In this document: positions 45,401 to 54,400 of the stretch, one piece after another | Numbering within the stretch: the stretch's first letter is position 1 | Layout: every line of letters begins with the position of its first letter | DNA from: Amphibalanus amphitrite | Taxonomy: Eukaryota > Arthropoda > Thecostraca > Balanomorpha > Balanidae | NCBI RefSeq assembly: GCF_019059575.1 | Contig: NW_024881863.1 | Location: 186,001-250,000 of the forward strand | Length of the DNA stretch: 64,000 bases | Direction of reading: 5' to 3' | The notes under the pieces: model-generated | The model's database searches: none | Told to the model about the DNA's origin: nothing | Seen by the model: the letters and a program-made list of their open reading frames with translations, nothing else | Translations under genes and position numbers: made by a program

Positions 45401-48400
45401 CCACTGTGGTCCACTATGGCTTTCCATGAGCGTCGTCGCGGGCCACCGCGGCTGTCGGCGGTGACAGTGGCCAGTTGTGGGCCCACCCACACGGCCCGGT
45501 ACACAAACTCTCTCAGACACCGCTGAGAGACGCGACAGAACGGCTCGGCGGGACACACTGCGGAGACGAGCGTTACAGTCTGCGGTCCAGCGCCGGACCA
45601 GCGACCAGAAATTCAAACAAGGATACAGCCGAAGTCGTCATAATGATTTACATCAACCCTGTTTCCATGGTTTCATGAAATGTGTGATGGCATTTTTGCC
45701 GATCAACGTGTCTGGCTTATTCTGTGTGCGAGCCATGCCATTGGTGGTTATGATTTTGCGGATGTGAGTGGGTGTGTGTGGGGGGGGGAAGGGGGGGTTC
45801 GGATGACGTATACCCGGCCTGACAACGACCGTCTCACCACGTGGTCCCCTCAGACTGGGACGGGGAGGGGGGTGCGGATACGGTGTTATCTGCAGGACCA
45901 CAAACTGGCTAGACAGTTGTCGGGTACCTCTCCCCTTCTCCCTGAACGGGAACAGAAAAGGGGATGTGCCGCAGAATTTGTGTAGCACTGAGGCAGACTC
46001 AGAACCGCAGACAGTAATGTCATCCCTTTGACTGCTTCAGTACCTGAATATAAAGTCGTCCATGTCGTCCACTTTCTGTCGGAATTTCCATCGTGAAGCA
46101 CGACTATCTGAGATTACGAACCCCCTCGAATATCACTGGTGCTTATGATCAATGCAAGGTAGGACTCACGCATGATCATGTGTACGTTCTTTCTAAGTGT
46201 ATGGGAGCGTATGCGTGCGTGTGTGCTTAACCCTCGCCCGCACATGCCATTTTCCCATCCTAGAACGCACATGGGGGGGGGGGTGGTTGCCACCCCCCCC
46301 GCGCCATTTCGTTCCTGTTGGAGATAGAGCTTAGCAGTAAAGACCAAAAAGATTCTTTGGGAAGAGACGAATCCAATGATACCCAGTTTTACCTTCTCAG
46401 GTCAGTCATTGACCTTCCAGGTCAGGTCAAACTAAAAAATGTTGCTGTTTTGGGTCACCGTTGGATATCAAGTGTGCTGCTTATCAAATACCGATGACGA
46501 TGCTGTTTTCTGGTGCCAAGCCAGCTAGAACCTCTTTGTCACACTACCCGACCAGAATTTTGCTGCTGAGGTCATTTCAGGTCAAGTTAGGTCAAGGTCA
46601 ATTATATGTGTTTGTATGTCTGTGTGTGTCTGTGTGTATACTGATGTGTGCACCGATTGTTTTTGGGTCCATATTACATGAAATCATGATCTGAGAAGCT
46701 TTTACCAAAAATGCAGTAAAAAAACTTCAAAAAAAAAGTAAATTCAGCTTGCCTAAAACGCAATTATCTTAGGTGACCTAGGTTGACCTTGACCCTGACC
46801 TTGACCCCTGTACATCGTCAAACAACATGTTCCATGATAGGTAGGAGGTAAGACTGGCAAAAAAGGCCGAAATCAGGGTGTCAAAAGCTCATAAGGCCCA
46901 TGGCAAACGCAAGATGGTGAGAATTGGCCATTTGGGTCATGACATGACCTGAAAAACAAGGTCATATCTCCGAAACCAAAAATCACAGAAACTTGAAATT
47001 TTCAGTGGACATCAAGAAAGGATAGAGGAGCAGCTATACGAAAAATCAGCCTTCTAGCTCTAAAAATGTTGAGTGCAGAGCAGAAAGACTACCTGGGGGG
47101 GGGGGTGGCAACCACCCCCCCCCCCCCCATGTGCGGGCGAGGGTTAATCCGTACGTAGCCTATTACCCATGTATGACCAATGGCCATCTTTGCCCTCTGG
47201 CAGATTGCCCTGCTGCGGGCACACGGCGGGGAGCACCTGCTGCTCGGCGCCTCCTGGCGATCCCTACACCTCAACGGCTACGTGCTTCTAGGAAACAAGA
47301 GCGTCGTCACTCGCGGCTCACCAGGTCAGTCGGAAGCGACTGGAGGCAGATGGAGGCGGAGTGAGTGTAGCTCAGAGGTATGGAGAGGCCGACCGAGGGT
47401 TAGAAGCTGTCGGGAACTCGGGACCCATTGATGAGATTCGAACCTGTGATATCCAGTCCTCAATGGGTGTGGCTCTCATGATAGTCGAATAACGTAATAC
47501 AAATGTTTCGACAACCTGCTAAATTATTACATTATTTATTTTCACCCCTTTTTACACCAAAAGGCGGGACTGGTCGATTAGCTAGATAGACTTGATCTCA
47601 TTTTTCCCCAATCATAGGCGGCGGAACGATTTGAGACAAGGGGGGGCACCATGGCTCAAGGAGCCAAACCTAGAGTACCCCCAAATCCTGTTTTCTCATC
47701 GGATTTAGGCCACTTATTTTTCGTCACAGCCCTGACACGATGATTTTTTTTTTTTTTTTTACTAAACGAAAATGGCAGTTCACCCCCGTATGCAGGGGTG
47801 TACCTAATTTTATATCTCTTTGTGGGGGCATATGCACCCACAATCCTGAATTATGCCCCCACAATGATGAAAAAGCACCCACAAGTCTTTTACAAGGCTG
47901 CAAGCGTCCTTTCGAGAGCACGGTGCCCTTCGCATGCTCTAACGGCGTCCTCCTGACCGTCTCGCGTTCATGTACCGGGGTTACATGAGCAAGTAAATGT
48001 GTATCAGGAACGGATTTTCCTATTCGCTCACCATTGTAGTCCGTTTGTAATGCGTATTAACTCTGCTCATGTAACCCCGAGCATGGATAGCGTTTTTAAT
48101 CATCACTCGGCGCCCTTCTGGGAGAATGGCGCACTTTTGACAGCACCGCGCCATTCTCATGGTCTAACGGCGCCCTCCTGACCGTCTCGCGTCCTTAGGT
48201 CTCTGTTCACCGTGCATCCCTCGACTATTCGGCGCCCTTCTGGCCTCTCAGCGCCCCTGAACCACATATAGCGTTTTCAATCACTCGGCACCCTTTTACG
48301 AGAATGGCGCCCTTTTCATGATCTCAAGGCGCCCTCGTAACCATCTGGCGCCCCCACGTCCCCACCAACGTAGCACTACTGACTGTGCGGCGCCCTTCTG

Positions 48401-51400
48401 GCCTCTTAGCGCCCCTAGACCACATAGCGTTTTCAATCACTCGGCGCCCTCCTAAGAGAATGGCGCCCTTTTCATCGTCTCACGGCGCCGTCGTAAGTCG
48501 TAACCGTCTGGCGCCTCCACATTTGGTGCCCCTCCTACTGGATGGCGCCTCTCTACATATTTTTTACGTCCTTCCGGTCAGTTTCCACTTTTAAGCGTGT
48601 ATTTGCTTAGTCAGACACGTCACTTGAAGCGCCATTCGGCTAGCAATGTTATCAAATTCGGTGTTAATTTAGGCTCCCACATAAAGAATATCTATCGCGC
48701 CCCAACACGGCCTGGCGCCGGGCGCCCCTACAGCTGGGCACCCACAATCATTTTAGGAAAATTACACCCCTGCCCGTATGTGTGGTTAACTTTAAGCTGA
48801 TCCTCAAGTACCTATGTGTTTGTCTCTTCCTTATTGTCGTTTGATAAATTCCATTTATCCTACATGTATAATTCCCAAGAAGCCATCGCAGTACTAATCA
48901 GTGGCGAATCCCAGGGTGGAGGTCACATGTGTCATGACTTAGGGCCTGGGGTCACCACATGCCTGCCAGGAGCACCACAGGCCTGACAGCCGACAGGGGC
49001 ACCACAGGCCCGCCAGGGGTGCCAAAGGCCTAGCAGGGGCACCACGGGCCTGTCAGTGGCACCACAGGCCTGTCAGGAGCACCATCGGCCTAGCAAAAGC
49101 ACTACAGGTCTTCCAGGGGCACGACAGACCTGCCAGGGGCACCAGAGGCCTGTCAGGGACACTATCGGCTTCGCAGGGGAACCACCGGCTTCGCAAGGGC
49201 ACCATGGGCCTGTCAAGGGCACCACAAGCCTGTCGTTGGCAATTTAGGATTGTCAGAGGCACCACAAACCTGTCAAGGGCACCTACGTTCTAACAGGGGC
49301 ACCACAGACCTGCCAAGGCCCAGGGACACCACAGGCCTAGCAAGGACACCACAGGCCTGTTAGGGGCACCACGGGCCTGTCAGGGCCCATGGGCACCTAA
49401 GTCATGTCAGGGCCCACCGTAGGCTTGTCAGGGGGCAGGGTAGGTAGGTACCACAGTCTTTCCAGGGGCACCAGCGGCTTAGCAGGGGCACCAGTCATCA
49501 CATGACTAACCAAAAATAAAGAAAAAAAATGAAAATAGGGCACCACCAAAATTAAGTGGCCGAAATCCGTTGAGGTTTTAATTTTGGGCATAGGTAGGGG
49601 CACCACTTCGATTCATGAACCTCCCCTTTCCCGAATTTCCCGAGTTTTCCCGAATCCGCCCCTGGTACTAATACATCAAATTTAAGGGGGGGGCACCTTG
49701 CTATTGGTGCCCCCCTTGCAGAATCCAAGGGGGGGCACGGTGCCCCGGTGCCCCCCCCCCCCCGTTCCGCCGCCTATGTCCCCAATGCCTGACGCTCCTG
49801 GCCCCCTCCGCAGGGCCGCCCCTCTCGACAGCCTACCATAATCGCTGCTGCCGCGGCCAGCCCCGATACCTTATCTGCCCCCTCCCTCCCTCCCTCCCCG
49901 GCGGCGGGCTGGGAGGGGTGGCGTCTCAGTCCGCACATGGCAGCACGACGCGACGGGGCGGGGTGATAGCACGGTAGGGCGCACCGTCAGCCACGCATAG
50001 GGCGTGGTCGGTTTGAGCGTGTGCAAATAAGCGCTCGGTGCGTCTCGTCTCCAAGAGAGAAGTCGGCATATCTCTGCCCCGAGGCGACGTGATGATGTGA
50101 GGAAAAATCGCCGGTATCAGTCACGAATGAGGCGCCTCTCCCTCCCTCCCTCCCAGTCACCAGGAGGGGGGCTGGCCCTCCCCTCCCCACCGGGACGCAG
50201 CTTACGGTATCGAGGCGGCGACCTTGGCGTCACCACTCCTGCTATCTCGCACGAACAGCCCGGTCATGTGAGGACACAGCGCTGCGCGGACGCGCTGGTC
50301 CGGCGCCTGGCACGGTATGATTTGCTGTTTCTTAGCTCCCAGGCACGTCAGTTCCTGTAGAGTGGGGGGATTCCGGTTGGGAGGCGTCTGCCCGGCGTTG
50401 GACGCGTCACTAGCGGTCAGCGCTCAGCACGCGGCCACAGCACGTGCCTATGACGAGTCGGTGCGAGGGAGCTGAATCGGCACCGCCGCTGCCCCCCCCC
50501 CCCTCTCTCCGCCCGTGCTGAACCCGTGACCGTGCCTCGTCAGCTCGGAGCTCTGGAAGGCACTGGGGCGCCGGGACGGCCCGAATACCTTCTACTCCTC
50601 TTCCCGAGCTCCGGTTCGGCGGCACGACCGTCGGCGGGTGTCGACTCGGGACAGACGGTGTCCTGACCTTCAAGGTCGCTGTCCCCGCATCTGGGGATCC
50701 ACTGGGCGTTAGGCGGCACGGGCGGACATCGATAGCAGCGCCTCTATCGGTCACTAGGGAAAGCTGGGCTGTAGGCGACGAAATACCGGCTGAGTTGTCA
50801 CAAGTTAAATAGGTTTATAGACATCCGTCTTGTGAAAAAGTTGAACTTTTGCCTTCAATATTTCTACAGGCAATTTTAGAAGTGCCTTCACATAGATTAC
50901 AAAACCGTTTAAATTATTTTATTCACCTCAAGCCTTCCCTATTGTTCTTGATGATGCGGGAACTATTTCTAATTAGTGTTTCTAGCTTAGTAAAAGAACA
51001 TATTGTGCAAACGATGAAAAAAGCATAAATGGAAGATTTTAAATGCAATTTTCCTTAACAAATAATGGTAAATTCTCTACACATCAAGGAAAAGGTGCAT
51101 GCTAACTGATAATTTAAAGTTCTTGGGGCCAGTTGGTTTCTTCTTTTCTTACGTCGCCCCAATGGCCGCGAATACATTTGTGATAACGCCTATCGGTTCT
51201 CCCTGGGTCAGTGAGCCATCTGGGGACCCACTGGGGCCTCCCTCGGTCATTGAGCCGTCTGGGGACCCGCTGGGGCCTCTCTGGGTCAGTGAGCCGCCTG
51301 GAGACCCGCTGGGGCCTCTCTGAGTCAGTGAGCCGTCTGGGGACCCGCTGAGGCCTCTCTGGGTCACACTGGTGGTTAGGTGAACCGACCAGGCTCCAAT

Positions 51401-54400
51401 GGCACCAAGATGCTCGACGCGACAGGCTCGTCTCAGTATGTCTGTCTCTGTGTCGCACGAAATATCAAGCTAGAACACGTCTGCCCTGCCACTGTGCGCT
51501 GCGGTCTGCATCCGTGCAGTCAGAATACACATACCACAACTCGCCGTACTCATATCCGCAGCGCCTGAGTCAGAGATCAAGACGGCGTCCGCCCGCGGCC
51601 AGAGACCTTTGACACGGACAAGGTCCGCCTCTCGCCGCCGGGCCAGGTCAAAGGTCCGGTCCATGTTTTGGTTCAAAGTGTCAAGGCTGTGCGGAAGCCA
51701 CAGCTGCCGGCCGGATGGTCGGACGGACAGCTCCTGACCTGATAGTGGCGCCTCTGGCGGCGGAGCTGGGAAACTACACACACGACGGCCGGCTGGTCAG
51801 CCCGTGACCAGCCGGGTCTGCACGGCGACAGGGCGGCCGGGTGGTGCCGGCTGTTTAGGTAAACAGGGTGCTCTGGCGCGCCGTCCGAGGGTTCTGTCGC
51901 CTGTCGGACAGAGCACTGCCGCGTGCCGGCGAGGGAGGCTGGGCCGGGCCGCGGACGAACCCCAGAACCGAGCCAGGACGGAGCGAGCGTCGCCGACTTG
52001 CGGGGGAGGCCGAGCGGTCGGCGACACTTCAGCGGGCGATAAGATACAGACGACACTTGTACGGCGATATCACAGCCGCCAGAGACGCCCGGAGCGACGC
52101 TTGAGTGAGCCAGGGCGATGAGGACGTCTGGTGACAAATTCTGGGATGGTTTTCCGAGCCCGTGGTGGCTGGCCTCACAGAACAGCAGATAAGATAACCC
52201 TGCCATATGTAATGCTCTGTTAGTTAATGAGTTAAAAAGGGTCCCAGATGCGTACAACTAACAAAGCCTCATAATTACGACGTCTGCCTCTCAACTGAGT
52301 AAATCTTTCGAGTCGTCGCTTCGACATTCTTCAATATTCGATATTCATGATGCCTTTCCCAGTTCTTTTGACATGTCTAGGAAATACCGATGAAATGACG
52401 GCACTTTTGCACACGGAACTCGCGTTTATGCGGTCTCAAAATGGCCACTCTGGCACTGCTGTCTGTTAGAAGAGGCCTGTTTCGTGTCGCCTGATGCTGA
52501 CCGCACAGGTCACCCAAAGAGCATTGTTTGGATGGCCGGCCCTGCCCAGTATGTGTATTTGTTTCTCTTGACCTCAGCAAAGAATAATACACAGACGACG
52601 GCTTTTGGTACTGCGATATAGTGACTCGGCACGGACTGGTCCTCTGGGCCCTCGTCAGCGACTCTGAGGGGCAGAGGTATACGATTGAACCGTAAAACGC
52701 ACTCCCCATTCTGAATTAATTTTAGTGTGCAATTATCTCAATAAATGCTGTGACGTTTGCCAAATATTTCATATGTTTCTAAGCTGCATTTTTAACTAGC
52801 AGGCCTGGTCACACTTCACGCAGTGCCCAACCAGTAACCAGCACATGCTGTCGTGGCGCCCTGCGTCCTGTGTGTCGATTCCCTAACCACAGATTGCGTT
52901 TTCTGTCTGCAGATGTCGCCATGAACAAGATCGGCTGCCGTCTCATGGACGAGGTGATCAAGCCGATGAAGGACATGCAGGTGGACGAGACAGAGTATGC
53001 CGCCCTCAAGGCCATTGTGTTTTTCGACCCAGGTACAATAGGTGCGTGTTGCAGACGCACCGCCGCATGCCAGTTTGTAAGGTGCCTGCGCCTGCCTACT
53101 GCCTACAGCTAGCTGCCTAGAGCTAGCTGCCTAGTGCCTGCTACCTAGAGTTGGCTGCTGGAGCCTGCTCCTAGAGCTGGTTGTCTAGAGCTGGCTGCCT
53201 AGAGCTGCTAGAGCTCATCGCCTAGTGCCTGCTGCCTAGAGCATTACGTAGAGCTACCGCCAGGCTTGGTACCGCTGCACTAGTTATACCTTCGACCGAC
53301 GAGAGTTGTGGGCTCGTCAGTCAAGGTACAAACCGACCCACTCACCATTCATTCTTACATCTGGAGATACGCTCACGGGACAGAGTCTGAAGTTCGAGAA
53401 AAAACGCCGCTACGTCACACCGGTGACGAGCGATGGACAATGTCCATTGGTGACGTGACATTGTCACCCACATCGGCCGTTTAGTGGCGACTTTCGGACT
53501 TTGGAGGCATGGTTCACAGACTGCCTCAATGAGGTCCTATTGAGCGCTAATCCAGGGGTGAGAGGAGGTGTTGGCGATGATTAATCGATGACTAAACTCT
53601 GTTGCCATGCCCATGATGCATGCAAGATGCATACTTCATTGCAAAGTGCACATGCTTGCTTAATTCTCAAACCTAGTCAAAATGATAAAAAGTAGACATT
53701 AGTGCATGATAACGGCTCAGTAACCCTGCATGGTAGAATAGTGCATAAGCGAATGGAAGCATGAGGGATATAACAGATCGTTGTCCTGCCTTTTTATCGT
53801 TGCAATGATGCATCGTATATTTGAAAGATTGCTGTAAAATGTGAACATTGAAAACAAGTATTTCAGATCCTCTTTACACATGGGTCAGTTTTATTCACAA
53901 AGAGCTCAGCGTAATTTGAGCCGATTATATACCCCATGTTTTTGCTCAAGTGGTATCTTGTGATAGACATTGAACCTATGTGACCCTATCATTTCCTAGC
54001 CCCGCCGTGACCGGTGACCCCGTGTGACCTCCAGCGGCTAGTCGGGGCGCCGCCGGCGACGTCCAAACGATCGAGCGGTGTCGGTACCAGATCCAGCTGA
54101 ATTTGGAGGACTATATCACCGACCGGCAGTACAGTCAGCGCGGCAGGTTCGGCGGCATGCTGCTCATCTTGCCCAGGTGAGCCGGGCAGAGGGCGCTGCG
54201 GTCGACAGAGACCGGAGGTGCAATAGGCGCCAGTAGCAAAGAAAGACAGCGTATGTGCGCTGTGGTAGCAAAGTGAGCAGGAACGGCAGGCGAAACTGCA
54301 TTCGGCTAAAGCAGTTCCCTGACAGGTGAATAGTTAGGAGCAATTATCAAGGGAATTGTGATACAGGCCATTTTGACCTTCTACGGCGTTCTGGTTTGAG

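Larger units (their letters stand above)
43925..47203 (+). other. HNF4 intron 5
   Basis: A 3.3-kb intron. It holds a purine microsatellite (43947-44049), a cluster of GTGCAC words (44750-44950), a GC-rich patch at 45420-45600 and the second TTAA element (46227-47147), which ends only 56 bp before the next exon. No exon was seen. Confidence 0.75.
47613..49778. mobile_element. hAT-like composite element with tandem-repeat body
   Basis: Perfect inverted ends CATAGGCGGCGGAAC with an exact 8-bp duplication TCCCCAAT (47605-47612 and 49779-49786). Another hAT-like element is inserted at 47793-48772. From about 48950 to 49500 the body is a degenerate array of about 20-bp units like GGGCACCACAGGCCTGTCA. 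No transposase was found. A short relative with the same right end lies at 60261-60406. It lies in HNF4 intron 6. Confidence 0.88.
47325..52912 (+). other. HNF4 intron 6
   Basis: A 5.6-kb intron. It contains a hAT-like element with a second hAT-like element nested in it (47613-49778), a GC-rich segment at 49800-50720, a short tandem at 51200-51370 (units like GAGCCGTCTGGGGACCCGCT) and a CpG-rich island at 51560-52110. A tRNA-like B box (GGTTCGAATCTC on the minus strand) near 47440 may be a SINE relic. No exon was recognised. Confidence 0.7.

Noticed and set aside
47429-47490. Possible tRNA on the minus strand with GGTTCGAATCTC
   Set aside because: The B box is good but there is no pairing acceptor stem and the A box is weak. 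At most it is a SINE or tRNA relic.
48950-49500. ~20-bp tandem array considered as a CRISPR array
   Set aside because: The units are contiguous and degenerate, with no constant repeat/unique spacer alternation, and the context is an animal intron inside a hAT element.
51797-52257. Several frames up to 194 codons on both strands
   Set aside because: They overlap in opposite directions in a CpG-rich island inside HNF4 intron 6, without conserved wording or splice partners.
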